Assembly: GCA_044229235.1 (NCBI GenBank)
Contig: JBGATH010000008.1
Coordinates: forward strand, 75,266 to 139,265
Direction of reading: 5' to 3'
DNA length: 64,000 nucleotides
Source of the DNA: UKL13-2 sp044229235
GTDB lineage: Bacteria; Pseudomonadota; Gammaproteobacteria; Burkholderiales; Usitatibacteraceae
The position numbers and the translations under genes were made by a program. This document shows, one piece after another, positions 53,063 through 62,508 of this stretch; positions within the stretch are counted from its first letter, which is position 1, and each line of letters begins with the position of its first letter. The notes under the pieces are model-generated. The model ran no database searches. It saw only the letters and a program-made list of their open reading frames with translations, and was not told the DNA's origin.

Positions 53063-53701
53063 ATGGAAGCGTTTCGCCAGCACATGGGTTTGGTGGCGCC
53101 GCTGGATCGCGCCAACGTCGATACCGACGCCATCATTCCCAAGCAGTTCCTGAAGTCGATCAAGCGTTCGGGCTTCGGTCCGAACCTGTTCGACGAGTGG
53201 CGCTACCTGGACCATGGCGAGCCGGGAATGGACAACGGCAGGCGACCGCTGAATCCGAACTTCGTGCTGAACCTGGCGCGCTACCAAGGCGCCTCGTTGC
53301 TGCTGGCGCGCAAGAACTTCGGCTGCGGTTCATCGCGCGAGCACGCGCCCTGGGCGCTGCAGCAGTTCGGATTCAAGGCCATCATCGCGCCATCGTTTGC
53401 CGACATTTTCTACAACAACTGCTTCAAGAATGGCCTGCTGCCGATCGTGCTGAGCGAGATGGAAGTCGATCATCTGTTCAACGTGGTGGCGGCCACGCCC
53501 GGGCTGAAGCTCAATGTCGACCTGGAACGCCAGGTGGTGGAAGTGCCCGGCGCCGAGACCTACAAGTTCGAGGTCGAGGATCACCGCAAGCAGTGCCTGC
53601 TCAATGGCTGGGACGACATCGGCCTGACCATGCGCCATACCGACAAGATCCGTGCTTACGAAGCGGCGCGCGCGCAGCGTGAACCGTGGCTGTTTAACTA
53701 G
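53063..53701 (+). CDS. leuD: 3-isopropylmalate dehydratase small subunit
   Basis: The 212-residue swivelling-domain subunit shows RANVDTDAIIPKQFLKSIKRSGFG, the substrate-binding NFGCGSSREHAPWAL and the IIAPSFADIFYNNCFKNGLLP block of LeuD. It pairs with LeuC. Its ATG begins immediately after the entericidin stop codon, so translation is probably coupled to the lipoprotein gene rather than to leuC directly. Confidence 0.97.
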   Translation: MEAFRQHMGLVAPLDRANVDTDAIIPKQFLKSIKRSGFGPNLFDEWRYLDHGEPGMDNGRRPLNPNFVLNLARYQGASLLLARKNFGCGSSREHAPWALQQFGFKAIIAPSFADIFYNNCFKNGLLPIVLSEMEVDHLFNVVAATPGLKLNVDLERQVVEVPGAETYKFEVEDHRKQCLLNGWDDIGLTMRHTDKIRAYEAARAQREPWLFN

Positions 53702-53709
53702 AGAAGCAA

Positions 53710-54771
53710 ATGAAAATCGCAATTCTCCCCGGCGACGGAATCGGTCCGGAAATCATGGCCGAGGCGGTCAAGGTCATCGATGTGCTGCGGCGTGACGGCA
53801 TGAAAATCGAGACCGAGTCGGCGCTGGTCGGTGGCGCGGCCTATGACGCGCACGGTCATCCCCTGCCGCCGGCGACGCTGACGCTTGCCCGGCAGGCCGA
53901 TGCGGTGCTGTTCGGCTCGGTCGGCGGACCGCAGTACGACGCGCTGCCACGCGAACACCGCCCCGAAAAGGCGATCCTCGGGCTACGCAAGGAGTGCGAC
54001 TTCTTTGCCAACCTGCGACCCGCAACCGTGTTTCCGGAACTGGCCGACGCATCGTCGCTGAAAGCGGAAATTGTCGCCGGACTCGACCTGATGATCATCC
54101 GCGAACTTACCGGAGACATCTATTTCGGTGAACCGCGCAGCATCACGGGCGAAAAGGGCAGCCGCGTCGGCATCAACACCATGCATTACACCGAGGCGCA
54201 GATCCGCCGCATCCTCCACGTCGGCTTCAAGACCGCGCGCCAGCGCAGTAAGCGTCTCTGCTCCATCGACAAGATGAACGTGCTCGAAGCCATGCAACTG
54301 TGGCGCGACATCGCAATCGAAATCGCGCCGGAGTATCCCGATGTGGAACTGACCCACATGCTGGTGGATAACGCCGCCATGCAGTTGGTGCGCAATCCCA
54401 AGCATTTCGACGTGATGGTCTGCGGCAATATGTTCGGCGACATTCTTTCGGACGAAGCGTCCATGCTCACCGGTTCGATCGGCATGCTGCCCTCGGCTTC
54501 GCTGGACGCCGCCGGCAAGGGCCTGTACGAGCCGATTCACGGTTCGGCGCCCGACATCGCCGGCAAGGGCGTGGCGAATCCGCTGGCGCAGATTCTGTCG
54601 CTGGCGATGATGATGCGTTATACGTTCAACCTGCCAGACGTGGCAATGCGCATTGAAAGCGCGGTGCGGAAGACGCTGGCAAGCGGGCTGCGCACGGGCG
54701 ACATCGCCCGCAAGGGCGAAGCCGCTTGTGGTACCAAGGCGATGGGCGACGCGGTGATGGCGAACCTCTAG
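53710..54771 (+). CDS. leuB: 3-isopropylmalate dehydrogenase
   Basis: The 353-residue enzyme has the decarboxylating-dehydrogenase signatures: ILPGDGIGPEIMAEAVKVI, FGSVGGPQYD, RELTGDIYFGEPR, CSIDKMNVLE and NMFGDILSDEASMLTGSIGMLPSASL, followed by EPIHGSAPDIAGKG. It oxidises and decarboxylates 3-isopropylmalate to 2-oxoisocaproate with NAD+. It starts eight bases after leuD with GAGAAG upstream, and closes the leu operon. Confidence 0.97.
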   Translation: MKIAILPGDGIGPEIMAEAVKVIDVLRRDGMKIETESALVGGAAYDAHGHPLPPATLTLARQADAVLFGSVGGPQYDALPREHRPEKAILGLRKECDFFANLRPATVFPELADASSLKAEIVAGLDLMIIRELTGDIYFGEPRSITGEKGSRVGINTMHYTEAQIRRILHVGFKTARQRSKRLCSIDKMNVLEAMQLWRDIAIEIAPEYPDVELTHMLVDNAAMQLVRNPKHFDVMVCGNMFGDILSDEASMLTGSIGMLPSASLDAAGKGLYEPIHGSAPDIAGKGVANPLAQILSLAMMMRYTFNLPDVAMRIESAVRKTLASGLRTGDIARKGEAACGTKAMGDAVMANL

Positions 54772-54780
54772 CGCGCGATG

Positions 54781-54845
54781 AAACACCAGCATTGGCGGAC
54801 TTCCCAGCCTGTTTTCGGCCTGCGAGCCGCGCCAATGCTGGAGTC
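54781..54845. repeat. Hairpin repeat family, copy H
   Basis: CACCAGCATTGGCGGAC on the left, CAGCCTGTTTTCGGCCTG in the centre, GAGCCGCGCCAATGCTGGAG on the right. It starts nine bases after leuB, between the leu operon and asd. Confidence 0.75.
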
Positions 54846-54883
54846 CAGTCAGTTTTTCGAATGATGATCAGAAAGTTGCAGTC

Positions 54884-56026
54884 ATGGCAAAGTTGAAAGT
54901 AGGAATGGTCGGTTGGCGAGGCATGGTTGGTTCCGTGCTCATGGACCGCATGCGTGCGGAGCAGGATTTCGGTCTGGTTGAGCCGGTGTTCTTCACCACT
55001 TCGAACGTGGGCGGCGCCGCCCCGGCGGAAGCGCAGGGCGCGCCGCTGAAGGACGCGAAAGACCTCGCGCACCTGAAGCAGATGGACGTGATCATCACCT
55101 GCCAGGGGGGCGATTACACCACCGAGATTTACGCACCGCTGCGCGCGGCCGGCTGGAAGGGTTACTGGATCGATGCGGCCAAGACGCTGCGCATGAAGGA
55201 CGATGCGGTCATTATCCTTGACCCGGTCAACATGCCGGTGATCAGGACGGCGCTGTCAAAGGGCATCAAGGATTACATCGGCGGCAACTGCACCGTGAGC
55301 TGCATGCTGATGGGTCTCGGCGGCCTGTTCAAGGCCGACCTCATCGAGTGGATGACCTGCATGACCTATCAGGCCGCATCCGGGGGCGGTGCCACCCACA
55401 TGCGCGAACTGCTCACCCAGTACGGCGCGCTGCACGCCGAAGTGAAGGCGCTGCTGGACGACCCGCACTCTGCTATCCTGGAAATCGATCGCAAGGTGCT
55501 GGCCAAACAGCACGCGCTTACCGCCGAGGAGACCCAGCACTTCGGTGTCCCGCTGGGCGGCAACCTGATCCCCTGGATCGACAAGGACATGGCGTCGATG
55601 GGTACGCCGGGCATGTCGCTGGAAGAATGGAAAGGCATGGCCGAAACCAACAAGATTCTTGGCCGCGGACCGGCGTTCGGCAGCGCGGCGACGCCGATCG
55701 ACAGCTTGTGCGTGCGCGTCGGCGCAATGCGCTGTCATTCGCAGGCGCTGACCATCAAGCTGAAAAAGGACGTGCCCTTGCCCGATATCGAGCACATCAT
55801 TGCCAACGACAACGAGTGGGTGCGTTACATCCCCAACGAACGCGAACGCAGCATCCGCGAACTGACCCCGGCGGCCGTCACCGGCACCATGAATATCCCG
55901 GTGGGCCGCGTCCGCAAGCTGGTAATGGGGCCACAATACCTGAGCGCGTTTACGGTCGGCGACCAGCTTTTGTGGGGAGCGGCCGAGCCGTTGCGGCGCA
56001 TGCTGCGCATCATTCTTGAAAAATAA
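54884..56026 (+). CDS. asd: Aspartate-semialdehyde dehydrogenase
   Basis: The 380-residue enzyme has the NADP-binding start VGMVGWRGMVGSVLMDRM, the catalytic cysteine in GGNCTVSCMLMGLGGL, and the family's ITCQGGDYTTEIY and CHSQALTIKLK blocks. This is the proteobacterial long form of about 370 residues. It reduces aspartyl phosphate to the semialdehyde, the branch point to lysine/diaminopimelate, threonine and methionine. Its position after leuB and before fimV is common in betaproteobacteria. Confidence 0.96.
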   Translation: MAKLKVGMVGWRGMVGSVLMDRMRAEQDFGLVEPVFFTTSNVGGAAPAEAQGAPLKDAKDLAHLKQMDVIITCQGGDYTTEIYAPLRAAGWKGYWIDAAKTLRMKDDAVIILDPVNMPVIRTALSKGIKDYIGGNCTVSCMLMGLGGLFKADLIEWMTCMTYQAASGGGATHMRELLTQYGALHAEVKALLDDPHSAILEIDRKVLAKQHALTAEETQHFGVPLGGNLIPWIDKDMASMGTPGMSLEEWKGMAETNKILGRGPAFGSAATPIDSLCVRVGAMRCHSQALTIKLKKDVPLPDIEHIIANDNEWVRYIPNERERSIRELTPAAVTGTMNIPVGRVRKLVMGPQYLSAFTVGDQLLWGAAEPLRRMLRIILEK

Positions 56027-56147
56027 AGCGTTTTCAATGAGTTAGCGTCGAAAACCGCGAAGCCGACGACAATTGGCGCGGACTGCGGCCATCGTAGCGG
56101 TTGAAAAAACAGCGGCTTTCGCTTCTAATGCTAGAAAGCGAATAAAG

Positions 56148-56176
56148 TTGAAACAATAACTCGTTGATGTTATTTT
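56148..56176 (+). promoter_or_regulatory. Sigma-70 promoter of fimV
   Basis: TTGAAA (56148-56153), a 17-base spacer and TATTTT (56171-56176) lie in an AT-rich stretch 38 bases before fimV. Confidence 0.6.
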
Positions 56177-56213
56177 ACTTTGTCCTCGAAAAATCGAAGG
56201 GTTGGGGTTACGT

Positions 56214-58931
56214 ATGAACCGTCCACCGAAAACAAGATTGGTTGCGGCATTGGGGGGAGCGCTACTGGCGATGTCCGCGCTGTCAGCGGGCGCCGCGGGT
56301 CTCGGCAAGCTCACCGTTAATTCCGCGCTCGGTCAGCCCCTTTCGGCTGAAATTGAACTGGTCGCCCTGCAACCGGGGGAATTCGAGTCGATTGCTGCAC
56401 GTGTCGCCAGCCCGGAGTCCTATGGCGACGCCAAGATTGAGTATTCGGCACAGCTGCGCCAGTTGCGGTTTGCCGTCGAGCGCCGCTCGGATGGACGTCC
56501 GGTCCTGAAGATCAGCAGCAGCGCGCCGATCAATGAGCCGTTCCTCGATGTGCTGGTGGAAATGAACTGGCCTGCCGGCCGCTTGCTGCGCGAGTACCCC
56601 ATCCTGCTTGACCCGCCGGGTTTCAACGAGGCGCGTGTTGCGCCGCCCGTGGCGAGCGTCTCCGCGGCGCGTCCGGCCACCCCATCCGCGCCGGTCGCCG
56701 AGCCGGCTGCGCCGAGCGCACCTGCCGCACCTGCAACTGCGGCGCCGGTGGTGGCGCCGATTGCGGCTGCCGGCACGCCTTCGGCCAAGTCCGAAGCCGG
56801 CAGCGGCGACACCTATGGCCCGGTCAAGCGTGGCGATACCCTCAACAAGATCGCGCTGGAAATGAAGACGGACGCGGTTTCCCTTGAGCAAATGCTGGTT
56901 GCGCTTTATCGCGAAAACAAATCCGCGTTCATTGACAACAACATGAACCGCCTGCGCACCGGCCAGATTCTCAAGGTGCCCTCACCGACCGACGTCGCGC
57001 AGATCGAAGTGAAGGAAGCGCGCAGCGAAATCAAGGCGCAGGTCGCCAGCTGGAACGCCTACCGTGAGCAGGTTGCCGGCAGTGCAGCAGCGGCTCCAGC
57101 CAAGCCCGCCGTGGCGACCAATGAAGCAACCGGCAAGATCTCGGTCGCCAAGCCCGACACGCCGGCACCGGCGAAAATCGGTGGCGACCAGCTGAAGATC
57201 GCCAAGAGCGATGTCGCCGTCGGCAAGGCGGGCGGAGCAGGCGCGGCCGGCACCGGCAGCGCACAGACGCAAGCGCAGATCACCCAGCTTCGCGAAGAAA
57301 AGATCGCAGCGGAAAATTCGCTGAAAGAAGCCAATTCGCGCGTCAAGGATCTGGAAAAGCAGATCACCGACATGCGCAAGCTGATGGAACTCAAGGGCCT
57401 GGCAGGCAAGGACGGCAAGCCCCTGCCCGAACCCGCCAAACCGGCGGATACGAAAGTGGCCGCAGCGACACCCGCGAAGGTCGAACCGCCGAAGGCAGAG
57501 CCGCCCAAGGCGGAACCGCCCAAAGTCGAGCCGGCTAAGGTGGAAGTCAAACCGGCCGACGTGAAGCCCGCCGATGCCAAGCCACCGGAGACCAAGGTTG
57601 CGCAAGCCCCCAAGCCGGCTGCGCCGCCGAAAGTTGTGCCGCCCAATCCGGCCGCAAAGGCACCGCCGCCACCGGAACCTGGATTCCTTGAAGAATACGG
57701 CCTGATTGCGGGCGGTGGCGGGGCCGCATTGCTCGGCGTGGGGGGCTTGCTTTTCTACATGTCCCGTCGCAAGAAAAAAGGTGGTACGGGCAACAGCACC
57801 AGCTTGAGCAAGCAGTCGTCGATCATGCCCAGCGATCTCAAGCCCAATACCGTTACGGGTAAGGGCGGTGGCGGCCTGGTGGATACCGGCAACAGTTCGT
57901 TCCTCACGGACTTTGACAAGACCGGCCCGGGCAGCATCGACACGGATGAGGTTGATCCGGTGGCAGAAGCCGAGGTGTACATCGCCTACGGCCGTGACGC
58001 ACAGGCTGAAGAGATCCTCAAGGAGGCCATGTCGCGCGACAAGAGCCGCCACGAGATCACCGTCAAGCTGCTCGAGATCTACCACGCCCGCAAGAGCGTG
58101 CAGGCGTTCGAGACTGTGGCCAAGGAACTCAAGGATTCCATCGGTGGCGATAACCCGATGTGGGCCAAGGTTGCGGGCATGGGGGCATCCATCGATCCCG
58201 CCAACGCCCTGTATGGCGGCAGCGGGCAGGCCTACGCCACGACGGGTGCGTTCACGGCAACCGGTGCCAACCTGATGGCCGGCAGTGAGCCGGCCGAAAA
58301 GCCGGCCCCGGACCTCGATTTCGACCTCGGCTTCAGTGACAGCGCCGCCACGGCCTCATCGTCGGCGATCGATATCACCTCGCCGAACTCCGACCAACCC
58401 GCCGCAGGTGGCGGCCTCGATTTCGATCTTGATCTGAACGCGGGGGCATCAGCCGCACCTGCACCGGCCGCAGCCGACGCTGCTTTGGACTTTGATCTGG
58501 CGCTGGACGTGCCGGCCATGCCGGCTGCACCGGCGGCGGCACCGGCGGCCGAAGCCGGCGGTGGTTTTGATTTCGACCTCTCCAGCCTTTCGCTCGACAG
58601 CGCTGACGCGACCATGCCGAAACCGGCTGCAGCAGCCGATTTCACCAAAACCATCGCGGTGAACATGGGGGCATCTGCATCTGCTCCTGCGGCGCACGAC
58701 AAGACCGCCGCCCTGAACCTCGGCGGCTTGAGCCTTGATCTGGACGTGCCGTCCGATGGCAGCAGCGGTGCCAGCGAGGGACCGAGCGCCGTGTCCACCA
58801 AGCTGGAACTGGCCAAGGCCTATATTGAAATCGGCGACGCCGATGGCGCCAAGGAAATCCTCAACGAAGTTACCCGCGAGGGATCGCCGGCACAGCAGGA
58901 AGAAGCGAAAAAGATCCTCGCCGGGATGTAG
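56214..58931 (+). CDS. fimV: FimV-family peptidoglycan-binding inner-membrane protein
   Basis: The 905-residue protein has a signal peptide and the conserved FimV N-terminal domain (GLGKLTVNSALGQPLSAEIEL). A LysM-type segment at about 199-260 (YGPVKRGDTLNKIALEM) binds peptidoglycan. A coiled-coil and Lys/Pro-rich linker follows, then one transmembrane helix at about 495-515 and an acidic cytoplasmic part with repeated DFDLDL/DFDLAL motifs. The C-terminus is a TPR-like FimV domain (LELAKAYIEIGDADGAKEILNEV). FimV organises polar type IV pilus and twitching functions. Four codons further upstream a TTG is also open. A terminator follows. Confidence 0.92.
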   Translation: MNRPPKTRLVAALGGALLAMSALSAGAAGLGKLTVNSALGQPLSAEIELVALQPGEFESIAARVASPESYGDAKIEYSAQLRQLRFAVERRSDGRPVLKISSSAPINEPFLDVLVEMNWPAGRLLREYPILLDPPGFNEARVAPPVASVSAARPATPSAPVAEPAAPSAPAAPATAAPVVAPIAAAGTPSAKSEAGSGDTYGPVKRGDTLNKIALEMKTDAVSLEQMLVALYRENKSAFIDNNMNRLRTGQILKVPSPTDVAQIEVKEARSEIKAQVASWNAYREQVAGSAAAAPAKPAVATNEATGKISVAKPDTPAPAKIGGDQLKIAKSDVAVGKAGGAGAAGTGSAQTQAQITQLREEKIAAENSLKEANSRVKDLEKQITDMRKLMELKGLAGKDGKPLPEPAKPADTKVAAATPAKVEPPKAEPPKAEPPKVEPAKVEVKPADVKPADAKPPETKVAQAPKPAAPPKVVPPNPAAKAPPPPEPGFLEEYGLIAGGGGAALLGVGGLLFYMSRRKKKGGTGNSTSLSKQSSIMPSDLKPNTVTGKGGGGLVDTGNSSFLTDFDKTGPGSIDTDEVDPVAEAEVYIAYGRDAQAEEILKEAMSRDKSRHEITVKLLEIYHARKSVQAFETVAKELKDSIGGDNPMWAKVAGMGASIDPANALYGGSGQAYATTGAFTATGANLMAGSEPAEKPAPDLDFDLGFSDSAATASSSAIDITSPNSDQPAAGGGLDFDLDLNAGASAAPAPAAADAALDFDLALDVPAMPAAPAAAPAAEAGGGFDFDLSSLSLDSADATMPKPAAAADFTKTIAVNMGASASAPAAHDKTAALNLGGLSLDLDVPSDGSSGASEGPSAVSTKLELAKAYIEIGDADGAKEILNEVTREGSPAQQEEAKKILAGM

Positions 58932-58949
58932 TTTCGGTGGTTTGAAATT

Positions 58950-58982
58950 GGGGCGCGCGGAAATCCGTGCGCCCCTTTTGTT
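58950..58982 (+). terminator. Intrinsic terminator after fimV
   Basis: GGGGCGCGCGG and CCGTGCGCCCC form a stem with one G-T pair around AAAT, followed by TTTTGTTT, 19 bases after the stop. Confidence 0.8.
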
Positions 58983-59026
58983 TGCGCCGCCGGTGCGGCG
59001 CGGCGGTTTTCACAGGACGCCGTTTC

Positions 59027-59818
59027 ATGCGCATTGCGCTGGGTATCGAGTACGCCGGCATTTCCTACTGCGGCTGGCAGTCGCAGCCTTCGGGTTGCGG
59101 CGTGCAGGACGTGGTTGAGGCCGCGCTGGCGAAGTTCGCCGGCACGTCGGGAGAGCGGGTGGCAATCACCTGCGCCGGTCGCACCGACACCGGCGTGCAT
59201 GCACTCGGCCAGGTGGTGCATTTTGATACTTCGATCGAGCGCGAGGACGCGGCTTGGGTGCGCGGCACCAATACTTACCTGCCTGCCGACATCCGCGTGC
59301 TTTGGGCGCAGCGCGTCGACGCGGCGTTTCACGCCCGCTTTTCGGCACGCGGCCGGATTTACCGCTACCTGCTGCTCAATGATGGCGTCGCGCCCGCGTT
59401 GCTCACCGGCCGAGTCGGCTGGATTCACGCGCCGCTGGACCTTGAACGCATGCAGGTCGCCGCACGCACACTGCTCGGCGAGCATGACTTTTCGGCTTTT
59501 CGCGCAGCGGAGTGCCAGGCCAAATCGCCCGTGAAGCACCTTCGGCAAGCCGAAGTGCGCCGGCAGGGCGCCATCATCGACTTTACCTTCGCGGCCGATG
59601 CCTTTCTGCACCACATGGTGCGCAACATCGTCGGTGCACTGGTGTACGTGGGGGCGGGGCGCCATACGCCGGAGGAGTTTGCGGAAATCTTCGACAGTCG
59701 CGACCGTGCCAGGGCGGCCCCCACCTTTTCGCCGGACGGCTTGTATCTGTGGCAAATCGAGTACGATGACCGCTTCGCGATTCCGCAACCCCGCAATCGC
59801 CATCCCCTACTCGCCTGA
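59027..59818 (+). CDS. truA: tRNA pseudouridine(38-40) synthase
   Basis: The 263-residue enzyme starts MRIALGIEYAGISYCGWQ and contains the catalytic-aspartate motif CAGRTDTGVHALGQVVHFD, together with ARGRIYRYLL and HHMVRNIVGALVYVG. It modifies positions 38-40 of the tRNA anticodon stem. The ATG used gives the family N-terminus; the frame is open 20 codons further upstream, but that extension runs into the fimV terminator. It stops two bases before trpF, linking it to the trp genes. Confidence 0.96.
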   Translation: MRIALGIEYAGISYCGWQSQPSGCGVQDVVEAALAKFAGTSGERVAITCAGRTDTGVHALGQVVHFDTSIEREDAAWVRGTNTYLPADIRVLWAQRVDAAFHARFSARGRIYRYLLLNDGVAPALLTGRVGWIHAPLDLERMQVAARTLLGEHDFSAFRAAECQAKSPVKHLRQAEVRRQGAIIDFTFAADAFLHHMVRNIVGALVYVGAGRHTPEEFAEIFDSRDRARAAPTFSPDGLYLWQIEYDDRFAIPQPRNRHPLLA

Positions 59819-59820
59819 GC

Positions 59821-60462
59821 ATGCATCGCACCCGGATCAAGATCTGCGGCATCACCCGCGTCGAGGACGCACTGGCGGCCGCGGCAGCAGGCGCGGACGC
59901 GATCGGCATGGTGTTCTATGCGCCGAGCCCGCGCGCCATAAGCGTTGAAGCGGGCGCGGCAATTTGCAAGGCGCTGCCGCCATTCGTGACGCCGGTCGCG
60001 CTGTTCGTCAATGAAACGGCCGCCACGGTCAAGGAAGTCGTGGGCCGGGTGCGGCCGCTGCTGCTGCAGTTCCATGGCGATGAAGCCGCCGACTACTGCA
60101 ACCAATTCACAATGCCTTACCTCAAAGCACTGCGCGTCGAGGCGCGGATGCGGACAACCGATTTGCTAGAATTTGAGGCTGGCTTTCGCGCGGCAAGCGC
60201 CCTGTTGCTGGACGCGCATGTCGAAGGCTTGTTCGGTGGCAGCGGACATACCTTTGACTGGGCGCTGATCCCGGACGCGATGCGTGGGCGCATCGTGCTC
60301 TCGGGCGGGTTGGCGCCGGAGAATGTCGGTGATGCCGTGCGCCGCGTGCGGCCATGGGCGGTGGATGTATCAAGCGGTGTGGAGCAGGCCGACCGCAAAG
60401 GCCTGAAGGACCACGCCAGGATCACGCAGTTTATTGAGGCCGTCAAAAATGCAGATGTATGA
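59821..60462 (+). CDS. trpF: Phosphoribosylanthranilate isomerase
   Basis: The 213-residue TIM-barrel enzyme shows RTRIKICGITRVEDALAAAAAGADAIGMVFY with the catalytic cysteine, LLQFHGDE, LLLDAHVEGLFGGSG with the catalytic aspartate, and LSGGLAPENV. It isomerises phosphoribosylanthranilate in tryptophan synthesis. Its end overlaps the trpB start by 14 bases. Free-standing trpF next to truA, rather than fused to trpC, is the usual betaproteobacterial arrangement. Confidence 0.96.
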   Translation: MHRTRIKICGITRVEDALAAAAAGADAIGMVFYAPSPRAISVEAGAAICKALPPFVTPVALFVNETAATVKEVVGRVRPLLLQFHGDEAADYCNQFTMPYLKALRVEARMRTTDLLEFEAGFRAASALLLDAHVEGLFGGSGHTFDWALIPDAMRGRIVLSGGLAPENVGDAVRRVRPWAVDVSSGVEQADRKGLKDHARITQFIEAVKNADV

Positions 60463-61648
60463 CCTTCCCGATGCCAAGGGCCACTTCGGCCCCTACGGCG
60501 GTGTATTCGTCGCCGAGACGCTGCAAGCCGCATTGCTGGAGCTGAATCTGGAGTACGCCAAGGCCAAAGCCGACCCGGCCTTCATTGTCGAGTTTCAGCA
60601 CGACCTGAAGCATTACGTCGGCCGCCCCAGCCCGATCTATCACGCCAGGCGCTTGTCCGAGCAGCTCGGCGGTGCGCAGATCTACCTCAAGCGCGAAGAT
60701 CTTAATCACACCGGGGCGCACAAGATCAACAACACCATCGGTCAGGCGCTGCTTGCGCGGCGCATGGGCAAGCCGCGCGTCATCGCCGAGACCGGTGCCG
60801 GCCAGCACGGCGTGGCCACCGCCACCGTCGCCGCGCGTTACGGTCTGGAGTGCGTGGTGTACATGGGCAGTGAGGACATCAAGCGCCAGGCGCAAAACGT
60901 GTATCGCATGAAACTGCTGGGCGCGACCGTGGTGCCGGTGGAAAGCGGCTCCAAGACGCTCAAAGATGCCCTCAATGAAGCCATGCGCGACTGGGTAACC
61001 AATGTCGAGAACACGTTCTACATCATCGGCACCGTGGCCGGTCCGCATCCGTACCCGATGATGGTGCGCGATTTCAATTCGGTGGTGGGCAAGGAGTGCA
61101 TTACGCAGATGCCGGAGATGATCGGCCGCCAGCCGGACGCCGTGCTGGCCTGTGTCGGCGGCGGTTCCAATGCCATGGGTGTGTTCTTCGATTACATCCC
61201 GCTTGAAAACGTGCGCCTGATCGGTGTTGAAGCCGGCGGCGAGGGCGTCGAGACCGGCCGTCATGCCGCATCGCTGACCGCGGGCACGCCGGGCGTGCTG
61301 CATGGCAATCGCACCTATCTCATCCAGGATGCGAATGGCCAGATCATCGATACGCATTCCGTGTCCGCCGGCCTCGACTATCCGGGCGTCGGTCCCGAGC
61401 ACGCGTGGCTCAAGGATTCCGGCCGCGCGGAATACGTGGCCATCAACGACGATGAAGCGCTCGCAGCATTCCATCGCCTCTGCCGCACCGAAGGCATCAT
61501 TCCGGCACTGGAATCCAGCCACGCGGTCGCGCAAGCCATGAAGATGGCGCCAACCATGGCCAAAGACAAAGCGCTGCTGGTCAACCTGTCCGGTCGCGGC
61601 GACAAGGATATGGCCACGGTCGCGACGCGATCCAATCTCACCCTGTAA
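60449..61648 (+). CDS. trpB: Tryptophan synthase beta chain
   Basis: The 399-residue enzyme begins MYDLPDAKGHFGPYGGVFVAETL and carries the pyridoxal-phosphate lysine in KREDLNHTGAHKINN, the ETGAGQHGVATAT loop and the phosphate-binding GGGSNAMG. It condenses indole with serine. ATG at 60449 (MQMYDL) or 60455 could start translation; both overlap trpF. TrpB forms the alpha2-beta2 complex with TrpA, encoded 62 bases downstream. Confidence 0.97.
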   Translation: MQMYDLPDAKGHFGPYGGVFVAETLQAALLELNLEYAKAKADPAFIVEFQHDLKHYVGRPSPIYHARRLSEQLGGAQIYLKREDLNHTGAHKINNTIGQALLARRMGKPRVIAETGAGQHGVATATVAARYGLECVVYMGSEDIKRQAQNVYRMKLLGATVVPVESGSKTLKDALNEAMRDWVTNVENTFYIIGTVAGPHPYPMMVRDFNSVVGKECITQMPEMIGRQPDAVLACVGGGSNAMGVFFDYIPLENVRLIGVEAGGEGVETGRHAASLTAGTPGVLHGNRTYLIQDANGQIIDTHSVSAGLDYPGVGPEHAWLKDSGRAEYVAINDDEALAAFHRLCRTEGIIPALESSHAVAQAMKMAPTMAKDKALLVNLSGRGDKDMATVATRSNLTL

Positions 61649-61710
61649 GCCGTGCGGCGGGCGCAATGGCCCGTCAGGAACCGGCTCGTCACGCAAAGAA
61701 ACCCCACGCC

Positions 61711-62508
61711 ATGTCGCGCATCAAAACCACATTTGAGCGGCTTAACGCCGAAGGCCGCAAGGCGCTGATCCCATTTGTCACGGCAGGCGATCCCGCCCCG
61801 CAGCTTGCCGTGCCGCTGATGCACACGCTGGTCGAATCCGGCGCCGACGTCATCGAGTTGGGCGTGCCGTTCTCCGACCCTATGGCCGACGGCCCGGTGA
61901 TCCAGCGCTCGTCGGAACGTGCGCTGAAATTCGGCGTCGGTCTGGTCGATGTGCTGGCTTACGTCAGCGAATTTCGCAAGACCAATCAGACCACGCCGGT
62001 GGTGCTGATGGGCTATGCCAATCCGATCGAGCGCATGGGCATGAAAGAGTTTGCCGCACAGGCCATGGCGGCTGGTGTGGACGGCGTGCTGGTGGTGGAC
62101 TACCCTCCCGAGGAAAGCGCGACCTTGGTCGAGACCATGGATGCGGCCGGCATCGACGTGATCTACCTGCTGTCGCCGACCTCGTCAGCGGAGCGCATCA
62201 AGCTGGTGGCGCAAACCGCACGCGGCTACATTTACTACGTTTCGCTAAAGGGCGTGACGGGCGCGGGCAACATCGATACGTCCGACGTGGAAAACATGAT
62301 CAGGCGCATCAAGGCCCAGACCAAACTGCCGGTCGGCGTGGGTTTCGGCATTCGCGATGGTGAAACCGCCCGGCGCATTGCCGGCTTCGCCGATGCAGTC
62401 GTCATCGGCTCGCGTATCATCCAGGAAATGGAAACGGCCACGCTGGAAACGGCGCAGGAAAAAGTGCGCGTGCTGGTCACCGGAATTCGAAAGGCAATGG
62501 ACGCATGA
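61711..62508 (+). CDS. trpA: Tryptophan synthase alpha chain
   Basis: The 265-residue barrel has FVTAGDPAPQLAVPLMHTLVESGADVIELGVPFSDPMADGPVIQ with the two catalytic acids, and GVDGVLVVDYPPEE, YLLSPTSSAERI and GVTGAGNID with the channel loop. It splits indole-3-glycerol phosphate to indole for TrpB. The ATG at MSRIKTTFERL is typical; the frame is open 15 codons upstream. Its stop overlaps the accD start in ATGA. Confidence 0.97.
   Translation: MSRIKTTFERLNAEGRKALIPFVTAGDPAPQLAVPLMHTLVESGADVIELGVPFSDPMADGPVIQRSSERALKFGVGLVDVLAYVSEFRKTNQTTPVVLMGYANPIERMGMKEFAAQAMAAGVDGVLVVDYPPEESATLVETMDAAGIDVIYLLSPTSSAERIKLVAQTARGYIYYVSLKGVTGAGNIDTSDVENMIRRIKAQTKLPVGVGFGIRDGETARRIAGFADAVVIGSRIIQEMETATLETAQEKVRVLVTGIRKAMDA

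Noticed and set aside
56060..56135. Possible tenth hairpin repeat upstream of fimV (CAATTGGCGCGGACTGCGGCC)
   Set aside because: Only the left arm and centre resemble the family; the right arm is not recognisable.
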